From positions 1,375,696 to 1,439,695 of the forward strand of contig SCFE01000095.1 of NCBI GenBank assembly GCA_004352715.1: a stretch of DNA of 64,000 nucleotides, written 5' to 3'. Under the pieces are notes generated by a model, which saw only the letters and a program-made list of their open reading frames with translations, did not search any database and was not told the DNA's origin. This DNA comes from Hofstenia miamia (taxonomy: Eukaryota > Xenacoelomorpha > Acoela). Shown here piece by piece: positions 43,594 to 57,246 of the stretch (its first letter is position 1; every line of letters starts with the position of its first letter). The position numbers and the translations under genes were made by a program.

Positions 43594-44728
43594 AATAATG
43601 CTGCTAATGAAGAAAGAAGATCAGATGATTAGTCAAAACTAAGATCAAATTATGATTATTAATTAAAAAAACAATTTAAGTTTAATTATCAGATTATCTA
43701 ATGCAACTAAGTAGTAATATAGCAAATTAGTACTTGTTGTCAAATTTGACCAAACAAAGGGGGCGAACTTGCTTCCATTATTTTTAGCCATTTTTGGCAG
43801 ATGATACAAATTTGAATTTTGAACAACAGGTACTTTTTGAAAGTTAACTATAAATATGCAAGAGATCATTTTGGAAATTATTGAAGTAAATTCTTCAAAA
43901 GCCTTATCTTTAGATTTTATATCAGTTTGCTTATTTATACAGAATGTCAAGCTAAACAGTAAATGCAGTAGTAGTGGTTTGGGCACATATTGGGAGCAAC
44001 TTGAGTGTCCTTGATCCAAACCATGAATTTGCATTTATGCTAGGTATACAAATAGGAGTTTTTCCCTGTTTAGCTGGCTAATGATTCTTTCATTTACATG
44101 TATCTAATAATAGATATCAGTAAAAGGGCTGGATAGCCTACAATAGGTTATACATATTTTATCTGATAGACCTAGGTGACCTATAATAGACTGATAAATA
44201 GACTGAGCATGTATTATGTTATTTAATGTAAGGTAGGAAGCTGCAAGTTGTTATGTAACTTATTTTAATTAACTTATTTAAAGCCAATAGTTTTTGGTAA
44301 TGGCTAAAGTAATAATTATTAAGCAGCTAGTGACATTGCAAGGTTGTGAAGTAACACAACTACACATTACAAATTGAGTTTAAGTCAGTTACAAATAGCA
44401 TTTGAGAGCTACACTGAGGTAGGATAGGGGACACATAAGAACATCATTGAGCTGAGGCTTGGAACCAATTAATCAGCAATAGAAACACAAGTGAGGTGAT
44501 TCAGAGATCAGAGTCAGCCAGAGGCCATACTCAAATCACAGAGCAGAGCTACAATGGCAGGGTACCTAAACAGTATCCAGTTAATTTAGTTAAGTGAAGG
44601 TTAACCAAAATATATACAAAATTGGAGCAAATAGTTAAGATATGTACATCCCTACCAGCTTAGAACAAAAACCCTATGATTTAAGAGAATAATTTAATCT
44701 ACATAACTGCTTGGTAGAAGATGCTACA
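43594..44728 (+). mobile_element. 3' LTR of E5, 5'-truncated
   Basis: It starts at ATAATGCTGCTAATG, about 18 bases inside the LTR, and ends AGAAGATGCTACA. The end of ORF3, the polypurine tract and the LTR tip were lost in one deletion. TATAAATA is at 43849-43856. Confidence 0.85.
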
Positions 44729-45141
44729 CAGACCACTACTAAACACAACTTGTTTAGCTTGACATTGTAATAAATATTCAAACCATATCAACAGAACAAA
44801 TAAGAATTCCAAATAAAATTCTTTATCAATTGCTTACAAGGTTTTGAATCTATTTATAGTAATTTCAGAAAAGTACCTGTCAATTTCAAATTTGAACTAT
44901 TGTCTGCCAATATGGCTGCTAAAAATAATGGAATCGACTTTGCCCCCTTGTTTTGTCAAAAGTATTGTCATCAACAGATACTAATCTCTTAAAGTTGACA
45001 CTTATTGTTTCTTGGTTGCATAATACAAATTAATCTAACTGATCTAATAATATATAATATTGCTAATCATAATTCTTCTTTGATCTTATTCTTTTTTTCT
45101 GATTTGACGTTTGCAGCTTAGTTACTTTGGATGATGCTACA
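44729..45141 (-). mobile_element. LTR fragment of E1 type
   Basis: Collinear with 975-1398, ending GGATGATGCTACA on the plus strand. It directly abuts the E5 LTR on the left and E7 integrase on the right, so both of its neighbours are truncated. Confidence 0.75.
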
Positions 45142-47690
45142 ATGACCATATGTCACTTTAAAAGGTGTAAGGAGTGGACACTGATATTGTAGAAATACTC
45201 AATATGAGAAAGTAGGTATCTCCAATATTTTCCTCCAACTCTGGAAGTAGTGATTCAAATTAATTTAATTAAGGTTTTGTTTAGACATTCAACTACACCA
45301 TTGCTTTGTTGATGGTATGGGGCAGCTTGTTTGTGTAAGATGTTGAGTTTTTGCAGCAGTTCTTTATTGTATTAATTATCTCATTTAATTGGATGTCATT
45401 TGTGTTGGTGTTTAATAATCTCTTGTTCATTAATCTCCTCTTTTAGATGGACTGGTAGAATCATATGACCTTGTCTATCTGTATTAATGTCTGGCAGATT
45501 CTGGTATGCAGACTGGGAGATGAATGGAAATGGAGCTTTCTGTTGTGTTGGTTTGATTTTGTTGTGATGGTATTGAAGTATTGCAGTTATAAGATCAGCA
45601 TTTGTATGTTGTCTACCCTTGCAAAGATGTGTATAAGAGACAAAGTTGGTCAGATACTTGATCCAATGAGTGATGATGTTGGATAAGTTGCCAGAAAATT
45701 TCTTTAGCCAACCTATGACAGAATTGTCAGTGTGAACTGTAAAATGAGATTGGCCTAGCAGGAAATATCTGAATTTTTTGAGGCTTTCAGTGAGGGTGAG
45801 CATCTCAGCCTTAGTTGAGCCATAATTCAATTCTGCTGGTGGAGTTTGTGACTGAAAAATTGGATAGGTGTTTTGATCCCTTCAATTATTTGACTTACAG
45901 AACTGGCATTGCAGTTTAGGATGAATTCCTTAGAAAAATCTGGAGTGTTCAAACTAGGTAAGCACTTTAGTTCTGTTTTGAGATTGTCTAATTCCTGCTG
46001 GTGGTTCCATGACCATTGAAATGGAGTTTTGGCTTTCAATAGGTTAGATATATGGATCATTTTCTCAGCAATATTCAGAATGATTGCTTGGTAGTAATTG
46101 AAGAAACCTAATATCCATTGAATGTCTTTCCTGCTGTTAGGTGGCATGATTTTTGTGATGGTTTCAAGTGCATCCTCTTTAAGGCTTATTTTACCTTTTT
46201 TGATTTTTCTACTTAGGATTGTAACAGATTTTTGGAGGAAGTGGCATTTTTGTGCATTAATTCTCAAACCTGAGGATTTTAATAGATGTAAGATTTTTTC
46301 CAGTTTTTGTAGGTGATTGGGTATTATTTGAGATGCAATAAGGATATCATCAATATATGCTGCAATTCCTTCATCAAGTTGGTGTTTGTCATTTTGCAGT
46401 ACTCATGACGTACTGCTGGAATGTGGCAGGGGGCATTACAAAGGCTGAAGGCCATGTAAAGCCATTTGTGGAGGCCATGAGGAGTAATCAAGGCAGTCTT
46501 CTCTATATAGGATTTACACATTGGCACTTGCCAATAGGTTTGCATAGATAAAGAGTCATGAAGAATGAATTTTACCATGATGTGTAGAGTATTTGATCAA
46601 TTTGAAGAAGAGGGTAGGCATCTTTTTTGGTGATGTCTATATTTGTTGCCCTGTTTCATGAACAAAGTTGGCAATGCATATGGGCTTTTGGATAGTTGGA
46701 TGATGCTGTTGTTAAGTATGTCTGTAATTATTTTTTAGTATTCCTATTTGAGATGTTCTGGCACAGGTCAGACTGGTTGTCAAATAGGTGTATTGTTAAC
46801 TGTCTCAATGCCTTGCTGCTCACCAATTGCCTTCCCAACACTGATGGCATTAAAATTGAAAATGGTTTTATGATTGTCTAACAGATTGCTGAGAGCTTGA
46901 GCCTCTGATTCCCTTGGGTGAGGATGCAAAGCCATGGTGATGATGGGTGCAGAAGGATTAGCAGTTTCATCCAGATCTGGTGTGATGGGTAGGATTGGTT
47001 TAGGTTTCTCGCATACAACAGTTACTACAAATGATGCATGAATCTTGATGTTGTCTGGTGTTACAGTAATAAACTTATTGGTTTTGTTGAGTATGTCTGT
47101 ACTACAGGTATTGTTTTGACACTGTAAAATTGAGGCTAGTGTGATGATCTTTTTAGAGTTTATGCCTTGTTGGTTGTTGATGACAATATCAGTTTTTATT
47201 GGTTGGTCGCTGGTAAGAGTGACAAAGCACCAGCTGAATGGTTCAATTGTGAAGGGTGCAATAGTATGGTGTTCATTTCAATAGTCTGTAAATGAGTTGT
47301 AATATCTTTATTGGCTGGATCAATTGTTATTGTTTTGTTCATGAAATTAATGATGCTTTGGTATTTTTCAATGAATTATTTGCCTATAATCAATTCATAT
47401 GGTAATGGGTGGTTGGTTGTGCCAATGACAAGAATATCATGATTAAATTTGTTATTGGAAATGGTGAACTCAAATTTGTTGATTTTTCCTTTTGTGTTGA
47501 GATAATCACTAGAGGCATTAACTAATCTATGGTTATGTGAGGTTATGGTATCATGATAAATGCTCAGCTATGATTGACACCAAAGCACCAGTATCAATGG
47601 TGGCCTGCATTACTATGCCATTAATGGTAACAGGTATAGCGTTTTTTGTAGGTCAGTCATGATGAGAACTTTTCCTGCTTGGCTGGGAGT
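45142..47690 (-). pseudogene. E7 pol (protease, RT, RNase H, part of integrase)
   Basis: In coding order: protease with canonical QATIDTGALVSII (about 47575-47610); RT with TYWQVPM, a stretch YMAFSLCNAP and AYIDDILIA (YIDD codons at 46346-46357); connection KDIQWILGFFNYYQ; RNase H FILNCNAS, STKAEMLTLTESLKKFRYFL and HTDNSVIGWLKKF; and the integrase end QQSNGVVECLNKTL near 45290. It is a Ty3/gypsy order but clearly a different subfamily from E2. The 3' part is cut by the LTR at 45141, so whether it had an ORF3 is unknown. Several frameshifts. Confidence 0.88.
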
Positions 47691-47698
47691 TGGAACTC

Positions 47699-49801
47699 TT
47701 AATAGTTGAAATCCTCATCCCTAGAATCATATTTGTGGACATTGCTGTTGTCTGTGTAGTAGCATTTTTTGTCAGCTAGAAGATGGATTGATGCTTTACA
47801 GTTGGAGTGGATATGTCCATGTTGCCCACAGCAGTTATAATGGATTTTGTTGAGGTTTATTGGCTTAGGGGCTGTTTCAGTGGAAGATGGTTCTGCTTTT
47901 ATTAATACAGGTGGTTTTGAAGCAGATTGACCTGGTTGTCTTGGTTTAGGTGTGTAATACCTTGATGTTGGAGACTTGTTCAATTTGATTTGGTTAGAAA
48001 TTTTCTTATAGTTATAGATTTGGAGTTTGGCTTCAACTGCTTTTTTGATGAAAGTAGGTAGTTCGTCATCAGGGCTGAATTTGTGCAAAAATCTACTCCT
48101 TATCTGAAGAGGCATGTTGTAGGTGATATGGATGAGTAGATCTTGTGAACAATATTCAGTGGATGATCTGCTTAGTCAGTATAATCACTTGACTTAGAGG
48201 ATATATTCCTCAATGTCTTCATCTTGTTTGTAAGTGGTGTTGTTTAAGCAGATTTTGTAATGATTACATGCAGTTGATGCATGGAAGTGATCATAGAAAT
48301 TTTGTATCAATACATAGTAATCTGATTTGGTGACAATTTCCAGTGTAAGGTAGTAATTGAAGGCTTTTCCTGTTAAAAATGTTGAGAATTGGGCAAGGGT
48401 GTGTGCTTGGCCCAATTTGTGGAAAGTAAGATGCTGTTCATATGTGAATAGCCATTCTTCAAAAGTTGGCAAGATGCAGTCAGTTTTGCCAGAGAATTTG
48501 TGTGGAGGCATTAGCAGTTTCAGATTATCATCTGGCACGACTGGAGGCAGTTTGGATTTGATGAGCTTCTTGTCCATGAAAGGACTTTCTAGGTTGTTTA
48601 GCTTATTACTTAGCATGTTGAGTTTGTTATTAATGTTTTCTAAGAAAGTGTTATTTATTCTTGATAGTGGTGGAGTGATATGGGTTAAATTTCAGATGGC
48701 ACTCAGAAAAGATTGTAGAGCAATTGCGTTATTTATTGGAAGCAATGGGTGGTTACCCTGATGTCCCAGAGTTTTTTGTATTGGCATTGGTTCATTTAGG
48801 CTCATAGGAGTGTTTAAAATTGCAAAGATAGGGTTGAGATTTTGCATGGCAGCTAATTGTCTTCTTGTTTCCCAAACTTGGCTTTGTAATACTTTGTTCT
48901 TAGCTTCTTCAGAGATCAGTCTTCCTGCTAGTTGTATGTTTGTGGGTATTACTTTCTTTGACCTGAGTTAAGAGATTGTTGTTTTGGTCAAGGATTTTGT
49001 TTGATGATTCAATTCGTAACTGTATGATTTCATTTCATTTTTCTCATGATTTGTTTTCATCACAGAGAACTTAGAGTTATTTTTGTGTTTCTTTGTTTGT
49101 AATCTCAAATTTTTTATACTCAGTGAAGATTTGAATTTTGTCAGATTTCAGGGTTGCTATTTCCTGGTGTAAGCTTTGATTTTCAAGTTGTATCAGATCA
49201 AATCATTTACAGTTTTCAATTTGAATTTCTTCCATTTTCTGTTTTAATGCTTTGACTTCAGATTTGAGGGAATAAATTTTTTCAATCAACATTTTTTTAG
49301 CATTTTCTTTTTTTATAGAGTGGTGCCTGAGGGGTTTGAACAGATACTGCTTTCATCAATGGTGATCTTTGGTTGAAAGGTTGGGGTTTCTTAGTTGGTA
49401 AAAAATTTTTTTCTGTAATTTCAACTATCAGCATCAAGATGTTTCAGCCACATAGGTTTTTCTGCACTACCAAATGATTAGAGTTTCTTCTAACTTCAAG
49501 TAAATTTGCTCATTCCTTCATAAATTTCTTCTTCAAGGATCCCTTTTACAGCAGTACCATTAATTATAAAACATAAGTGAATGAGGAGAATCCTGTGGTG
49601 GTCGTCATTTGGCATTGGCATGGAAATCTGTGTAGTAAAACACAAGGATTTGCTGATGGCTTGGTAATTAATGGCCTGACTCCAGAGCCAAATGAACTTA
49701 TTCCTAATGAAAGTTAAAGGTAGCTGGGAGATCAGGTAAAGGAAGGGTGCATGTCCACACTCAGCTGATCTGAAGCAGAGAACCTTTTTAGAAAGAGTCA
49801 T
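47699..49801 (-). pseudogene. E7 gag
   Basis: An N-terminal frame (49496-49801) is followed by a Lys-rich, coiled-coil-like stretch (48990-49320), capsid-type sequence MPPHKFSGKTDCILPTFEEW and AQFSTFLTGKAFNYYL (48194-48616), then a basic region and the knuckle YNCCGQHGHIHSNC (about 47830), in which the first Cys has become Tyr. An acidic C-terminus (SRDEDF) ends at 47699. It shares the coiled coil-capsid-knuckle layout of E2 and E3. Confidence 0.8.
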
Positions 49802-49871
49802 TTTAGATGGAGCCCTAATTTAAGTGAAGAGAGAGAAGCCCTAAAAGTTCTTGGTAGCAAAGTGTACCCTA

Positions 49872-51198
49872 TGTGGTTGTCAAATCCTAAACTCAGTGCT
49901 GGCCTCAGCTTGAGCAATTTAGGTGCTGCAATAATATATAAAACATAACAAATGGCAAGAAGTTGTGTAAAGCCCTAATCCTAACCATGCTGAAGTGCCA
50001 TAGTGATGGGGTTGTAAAGCTGTACCTGAACAAGGCACCCTCAGCAACAATCAGTTAATTTAGAAAAGCATTTTTAAGAAATAAGTACACAACAAGAAAT
50101 ATAGGTTGAGAAAAATCTATTGAACATTATTTAACAAAAGTAACATATTTAAAGAAAAGGAAACAGGTAATGTATAAACAAACCATAGCACTAAAGCATA
50201 AAGTAAATACTAGCAGGTGCCACATGACCTTTTTAATGAAATAACTAAATCCAGAAATACTGTGCAGCAGAAATTTTAAACATTTGAAAATAGCACAGTT
50301 TGTCTAATCATAATAAGTCATTCAAGGCACTTACAAAATCATTTAAATAGTGTACAATTGAATATTTAATAATTGCAAATTATTAATGTTGAAATGTTTG
50401 TCAATGCAGAGTGTGATGCCACACAATACTTACATATAAATATCCTTATATTTAAATTTGAACATGATCCTGGATACATGTAAACAATTGATGGGGTCAG
50501 CAGAAGGATCAATTCCAGAAGTCCACAATCAATAATTTATACATTAGATATAAGGGTGCTCATAGACATCTCATATGTATAATAATCCTTATTCCCTATG
50601 AATTTGGATCTAAAACAAGGGCTTAACATATGGTTAGCTGTCCAGCTATTTGAATGCATTACTTATTAATACAAGTGAAACAATAGGAAAGTCATAAAAA
50701 TAATCCTAATTCTTAACCTTAATCAAAAGCATAATTTCATTAACAGAAAATCAGCTCAAGCAATGATAAGATGTAGGTGAGCAACACCATCCTGATAATT
50801 GACTTTGTGGGTTGTGAGAACTACTCATATGCTTCAAAATTTAGCTCACCATTTGCATTAATAATCAAACCTATATGATTCAATATATATTCAAAGTAAT
50901 TTTATTCATTATCTTATAATTTTGTACCCAATGATTATATTGCAAATATGCAAATAAATCAACATGTACCTGTCTTTCATAATCTGATTTTGTTAATGTG
51001 TTCTCTTCTGCTTTCTTCTGCAAAGTAACTATTAATTTTTTTATTGAGTTCATTATTTACATTTTGCCAAATGGCAAATAAATCACTATTTTTACAAATT
51101 GTTCAATTTATAGACATGGTATAGTTTTAAGAATATAAATCACTAAAAGTTTTTGTATTTTTCATTTCTTTTTATTTTATTTAACTGATTATGCCACA
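49872..51198 (-). mobile_element. 5' LTR of E7, about 1.33 kb
   Basis: The plus strand starts TGTGGTTGTC and ends ATTATGCCACA, an inverted TGTGG/CCACA pair. It has no coding frames and lies upstream of E7 gag. The family's block order (promoter zone, 'taggtttgattatta', 'ttatcaggatggt') is faintly present. The bases after it (TAGGGTACACTTTGC on the minus strand) are not a clear PBS, so the inner boundary is approximate. Confidence 0.6.
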
Positions 51199-52300
51199 AT
51201 CACTCCTTCAATATTTCAAGTAACCTAACTCTAGCTATTATTGGGCACAAGTTCTTGTCATTGTGTTGCTTGCCAATGGGTTCATTCTTAGTAAAGTCTC
51301 CCTTTATCATTATAGGCAGTATATCCTTGCCCTATCAATCAGCATTAATATCTGGCAGCATCTTTTGATTGGTAGAGTGTAGAAAACCAAACTTTACTTT
51401 CCTCTTCTACAGAATTACACAGTATTATTTTAAAACTAGGTAGAGTAGGGTAATAGTTTAGCTTCTTTTGCACCTTGCACTTATGATTACAGACTTCAAA
51501 CTTTACATCATTTAAAAATTCTATCAATTGAGCAACAATATTTTATTGATTAAATAAGAACTTTTGAAACCAGGCTTGCACACTATTGTAGTTCCAATCA
51601 ACATTTTTTTAAAAATAAAGTATGTTAACTTTTCTAGGATTCAATCAACACCAACATTTCCAGCTTAATGTCACCATAATTTTTTTCAAAGCAGTGGAAA
51701 ATATTGAAAATGAAATTATCTGTCTTCACAAGGATGACCTAGAGTCACCCCAATTGCCGTAGTGTTGACATTAAAATCAACCATGAATTCCAGATTGTAA
51801 TTTGGCATACTTATGTATCTCTTTCAATTCAGGTTTCAGGTTCTCCTGCTCTTCTTGTTTGTCATAATTCTACTCAAATTCAGCATTCTTTTTCAACATC
51901 AAGATATAATTATTGTCTTTTCTACTAACTGTGGAATAAACAAACCAAAAGACCTGAAATCTGTGAGAAAATTTCCACCTTTACATTGTTTTTTTTATCA
52001 TGATGCGTTTAGAAGATGACAACACTTTCAAATGATAATGCGTTTTTTTGTAATGGTCTACATGTGTTCCCATTCACTCTCAAACCAGCAGTGTGTAATA
52101 GAAATAATGCACTTTTTAGCTTGTAAATATATTTGTATTTAATGTGGTGCATCATGAGAATATCATCAATGACAGACATTTCTAAATTTCTATTTCCAAT
52201 CTTTAGTATTTTTGTCACATAATGTAAAGTTACTAGATGAATTCAAAAGATGATTGAGTTATTAAGAATTAGCTGGCAGCAGGTCTACTAGGCCCCTCTC
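51199..52300 (-). pseudogene. E8 RT-RNase H fragment
   Basis: Badly decayed pol on the minus strand: SVIDDILMMH (catalytic box at 52162-52173), LHTAGLRVNGNTC, then an RNase H start recognisable as NLEFMVDFNVN and AIGVTLG, then LEMLVLIES, then LPDINAD and ILPIMIKGD. It ends at the E7 LTR, so E7 probably inserted into E8. Confidence 0.75.
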
Positions 52301-52687
52301 AGACTTCCAATTTTCTAAAAAACTTTGTATAAATAGCATTTAATGGCTAAGACTACTAGCTGAGAGTTATTGCTTGACATCAAATGTACATATTGCAATG
52401 CCTGTTTATTTGCTGATCCCTTTAACTACCAAATTCTGCAGAAAGAAAACAATGTCCATATTTACAACAGTATTTTACATTCAATAAACTTACTGTTCAT
52501 AGTGCAAAACCTCCCATAATACTTGCACATTAATATATTAATATTCTCTTACTTAGAATATGATAGGACTAGCTCCTATTATAAAATTTGTTAAATTTGA
52601 AGTGTGTAGATGAAGTAGCTTTTAATTATGATAAGTACAATAAATTGACAAAATTATGAATTTATATACATGTATATATATATATAT
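52301..52687. other. Unannotated AT-rich stretch
   Basis: Probably more decayed Ty3 sequence, but I cannot identify it. A (TA)n tract at its right edge abuts the Tc1 element. Confidence 0.4.
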
Positions 52688-53570
52688 TAGGGACAGTGCA
52701 AATGTTTATGTTTTTTTTTGCGTTTTGCGCATATTGCATAAAATAAATGCCTATTGAAATAAAAAATTTATTACATGAGTAACAGACATTAACATAAACA
52801 AGCACATCAGTATTTTGTATGTCCACCTTTGGCTGCAATTACAGAAGCCAGCCGATGCGGCATTGAACTGACCAGGCTCTGGCAGAGTTCTTTGGGTATC
52901 ATAGTGCACCAAACTGATTTGATGGCTTGCTGAAGCTCTGGTAGTGATGACGGTTGTATCTGCGCCACCAGATCTTTCATAATACACCATAAGTTCTCTA
53001 CAGGATTTAAGTCAGGAGAATTTCCCGGCCATTCAAGAAGCTTTATTCCATTCTTAGACAACCAGTCCGTTACAGCTTTTGAACGGTGGCAGGGAGCACC
53101 ATCCTGCATCAGGATCTTGGTTCGATTAATTGACATATGAACTACCAGCTTATCCTGTAGAAGGCTAAGATAGCGAGAACCATTCATTGTAACATTCTTT
53201 GGGAGGAAATACAGTGCAGATGTNTTCTGAACGGCATTTCGGCTGATGCGGAGTTTTTCGGCAATATTGCGCACTGTCATACCCGTTGATGCCAATGCAA
53301 CGGCCTGCGCACGAATAGTTGGCAAAATTGAAGCACAGCGACCCATGCACAGACTGTCTGAAACAATCAACTGATTGTTTGCACTTATCGCGCAGGCAGC
53401 CAGACAGAACAAATTGATGCACCTGCGCTATGGTAATGTCAACTCTTCACTACAGCCAATCAAATTGTTCACCTCAATCTAGCTTTATAACCGTGCTAGT
53501 GCAGAGAAACTCGTTCACAGTTAATCCGTCTGTCTGTATAAAGCTGTGTCCCTATACTTTTGCAAGAGAA
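52688..53570 (-). mobile_element. Tc1-like DNA transposon
   Basis: The element lies between (TA)n tracts, consistent with TA insertion. The two ends share AGGGACA and a TGCAAA-containing string in opposite orientation, but the exact TIR boundary is unclear. It contains one transposase frame interrupted by an n join. Confidence 0.7.
52807..53412 (-). pseudogene. Tc1-family transposase with internal deletion
   Basis: The N-terminal helix-turn-helix region is visible (AVALASTGMTVRNIAEKLRI). After the n at 53224 the frame resumes in the catalytic half with ILMQDGAPCHRSKAV, WPGNSPDLNPVENLW and a C-terminal HRLASVIAAKGGHTKY. The second Asp and the final Glu are separated by 34 residues (DD34E), the Tc1 spacing. 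The middle, with the first catalytic Asp, is missing at the join, so about 100 residues are absent. Tc1 transposases cut and paste at TA sites. Confidence 0.88.
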
Positions 53571-54285
53571 TATATATATATATATATATATATATATTCT
53601 AGCATCATCAGAGTTTGAAAAATAATACAAGTAAGTATAGAGCCAGTACTAAGTGATAGCATAGTTACTACTACTAAGTAGGCAAGACATCTCATAGCTG
53701 CACAATACAGCAGGTAATTTAGAGTAACAGGCAACCTCAGTGCCAGCAAAAGATGATAGATTAACATACAGACCTGCACACTGCTATTACATCTAGACTG
53801 CTGCTCAGTGGGGGCATATAAGCTTAAATGGCAATAACTGCCGAAGCAAGGCATACTAGCAGCCATCATAACATATACATAACATATCTGCATCAGTCAA
53901 ACCTCAGAGATGAACGGGTCCACGTGATGAACCAAGACAGCTGAGCTACCTACAGCTGAATTGCACACTGCACAGCCCCCCTCATCACCGTCGAACGTTT
54001 AGCTGCTCCAGATCATTTAATTAACTTGTGTAATAGCAATATATTAGACTGAGCTGCAGTAACTCAAAAAAATTTATGCACACACATTTGCCCCATATAT
54101 ATACAAAATAATCAACAGTGCAAAACAACCTGCCTAATGGCAGAACTAAAATACAAATGCTGATGTAGGCAGCTTAATCACGCGGGAACTGGAGATTGAG
54201 AGCAGAGCATCAATAATGTAGACCTCTAGCGGGACTTTGTGGCACTCATCTGTTGACTGCTCCGCTCTCTCTAAGTGCTGAGGCC

Positions 54286-54317
<32 letters not shown>
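53571..54317. other. No gene recognised, bounded by (TA)n
   Basis: Somewhat higher GC than the rest. No frame longer than about 110 codons is convincing, and I see no terminal repeats. It ends at a (TA)n tract and a 615-N gap. Confidence 0.5.
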
Positions 54318-54932
54318 NNNNNNNNNNNNNNNNNNNNNNNNNNNNNNNNNNNNNNNNNNNNNNNNNNNNNNNNNNNNNNNNNNNNNNNNNNNNNNNNNNN
54401 NNNNNNNNNNNNNNNNNNNNNNNNNNNNNNNNNNNNNNNNNNNNNNNNNNNNNNNNNNNNNNNNNNNNNNNNNNNNNNNNNNNNNNNNNNNNNNNNNNNN
54501 NNNNNNNNNNNNNNNNNNNNNNNNNNNNNNNNNNNNNNNNNNNNNNNNNNNNNNNNNNNNNNNNNNNNNNNNNNNNNNNNNNNNNNNNNNNNNNNNNNNN
54601 NNNNNNNNNNNNNNNNNNNNNNNNNNNNNNNNNNNNNNNNNNNNNNNNNNNNNNNNNNNNNNNNNNNNNNNNNNNNNNNNNNNNNNNNNNNNNNNNNNNN
54701 NNNNNNNNNNNNNNNNNNNNNNNNNNNNNNNNNNNNNNNNNNNNNNNNNNNNNNNNNNNNNNNNNNNNNNNNNNNNNNNNNNNNNNNNNNNNNNNNNNNN
54801 NNNNNNNNNNNNNNNNNNNNNNNNNNNNNNNNNNNNNNNNNNNNNNNNNNNNNNNNNNNNNNNNNNNNNNNNNNNNNNNNNNNNNNNNNNNNNNNNNNNN
54901 NNNNNNNNNNNNNNNNNNNNNNNNNNNNNNNN

Positions 54933-55382
54933 ACTCTCCCGCTGTCACTCTACTTCCATGCCTGTGATCTCCTTCTGTTCAATCGACTACTGACTCACAA
55001 ATTGGATCTTGATCCTTTTGATTTCATTAAGTTCTCTAATTCCTGCTGCACTCGCTCTGATGATGTTGTCACCTTCTCCATTGATTGTACAAAGAAACAT
55101 CGCACCCTTCACTCGTTTTTCAATCGTGCTTGTACTGCTGCTAATTACATCTTGACTCACAGCCATCCAACAGTGATTGATTTCTTTCCCCGCCACCGAG
55201 CTTCAAGAAATCTTTGATGGCTTTCCTCTTTGCTGAACCCTTCTCCAACTTCGCCTACTCTGCCATTTGCTCCTATTTCATCTCCTGTGACTGTCCTTGC
55301 TGCCGTAAAACTTGACTTGTTTTTATTTTTTGTTGTGTATGCCTTCAGTGGCTAAATAAAGCCATTGATTATTATTATTATT
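54933..55382 (+). repeat. 3' end of a retroposon with (ATT)n tail
   Basis: GC-richer than its surroundings and ending 'ggctaaataaagccattgatt' followed by ATTATTATTATT. An AATAAA-like string plus an (ATT)n tail is typical of LINE or SINE 3' ends. The short frame at 55002-55217 has no identifiable motif. The 5' part is in the gap. Confidence 0.55.
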
Positions 55383-55950
55383 TATATAATTGTAATGAAG
55401 TTACACAATAGATTTTAATCTACTTTTAATTACTAGCATCTGTCTTGAACTAACAACTCAATTATAAGTAAAGATGAAATCTGTTAACTGTACTTCAAAA
55501 TATTCTTGGTGCATGAACCTAAAATGAAATTGTTTATATTACTGAAAAGCAGGTTATTCTTATATTTAATATACCAACTAGAAATATCAGAAACTAATTA
55601 ACTAAGCAATTCTCAAGCAACAATTATTAAAACTCTGTTTAAGCTGATCACTCTCTTGACAAAGAATTGACCTACTATAATTCTTATTAATATCAAACCC
55701 TCTCCATTTACATCACTGAAAATATAAAAATGTCAATGGAATATAATGGTACTTGTTTGAGAACTTTAAAAAATGACAATCTAATAGATATCATCCTGTG
55801 TCTTCACAGAAAACTATCAATATCTCCCCCAACAGTAAGCAGAACAAGAGCAAAGAATCCAAGAAAAATTAATTGAATTCAAAAATTATATTCTTGGTTC
55901 ATTAATACTCTAATGGGAAAAATGAAACTCAAACAACAGCTGAATCAATA
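55383..55950. other. Unannotated AT-rich stretch
   Basis: No supported frame or repeat boundary. It may include the decayed start of the gag remnant that follows. Confidence 0.4.
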
Positions 55951-57161
55951 AGAACAGTTAACCTAAAAATGACAACAACAGTCACTTCCCCATAAAGAAG
56001 GAGAGCAACCTTTCCAATCCCAACACCTTAACAAATGCGAAAAAATGAGTGTCAATAGTACCTGATAACCCTCTGAACATGGAGAATGAAATTTCTAGAC
56101 CACCTCAATTTTAACTGGCATATTCAACATTTAAGGTCAGACTTTCCAAGAATGTCTTGTTCTATTCAAAATTTATCTTTTGCAACAAAATGGCACAAAG
56201 GATGCAGAAACAAAAGCGGATTATGACAAGTTAACTATTGCACTAGCTGATTACTTCAACAGTGATAACATGAAGAAACAATGCTGAATGCAACTCCATA
56301 ATTGCAAATATACTAAAGTTGAAGATATAATCAACTACATCCCAAGAGGAAGAACACTACTGCCCTAAAGATTTGTACTCTTTCATGCATTCCAGCTTAT
56401 TTGAGATATGAAATGAATATTTGAGAACAAATGTGATATCAATGACAATATGGAAAAAATAATCAAAAATGCATCTCAATACAACTATCCCTAGAAAACC
56501 ATGATCATGTAAACCAAGAAATGGGAAAATCAACAAACTTCCAAAGAACAATGTTCATCAAAAAAGAAGCAACACAAGCAGTTATCAATAAAATGCCAAT
56601 TGACAAACAAAAATAAGACGCAAAAAGTGTGGCCAACAAGGGACACACAGCCAGATTGCAAAACAGTTATATACATGCTGTTAATTTTGAAGGGTTCTAC
56701 ATTGTAGAAGATGCAGAAGAACTCACAATGTGCTATTGAAAACCAAGAAGACTATTTAAACTAAGTGGGACACTGTCCCCAGACTGTGCAGAGGATATGT
56801 TTATTTTTCCAACTTGTTGGAAAAAAATCTCATTCCAGTCATGATTAGGAGTACAAATATTAACGCTATGGTCAACACAGTGGCTTCTATCACAATAATG
56901 GCAGACTCCTGTGCTAACAAAATAGGATGGAATAGAAATGATATAACAAACAATGATATAAGATTAATCAATGCATCTGGTGATTACATAAACATTAAAG
57001 GAGTAGTAAGGAATTCACCATTAACTATCCAAAACGTCAAGTTTGAACAAGATATCAACATAGACCACACTGCCAGTCAACCACTACCATATCAGATGAT
57101 CCTAGGAAGAGACTTCCTCACCAACAACAATTGCTTAATTGACTATGGCAACAAACTCTAA
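55951..57161 (+). pseudogene. E9 Ty3-like gag-protease remnant
   Basis: A zinc-knuckle relic KCGQQGHTARL lies near 56610, and an open protease-like frame spans 56814-57161. That frame has IMADSCANKIGW, RLINASGDYINIKG and MILGRDFLTNNNCLIDY, the last being the second retropepsin hallmark; the DTG itself is lost. The order and spacing match E2 and E3. It is cut at about 57170 and followed by a DNA-transposon fragment. Confidence 0.7.
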
Positions 57162-57246
57162 CAATCCAGGAAAATAAAAACATCTCAATTTCCATGGCTA
57201 CAAAGGACAACAATATTATGAACAGTAAGAGCATTTCTCATCCAAA

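Noticed and set aside
53552-53893. Minus-strand ORF ending in a run of Ile-Tyr
   Set aside because: The run is the (TA)n microsatellite; the rest has no motif.
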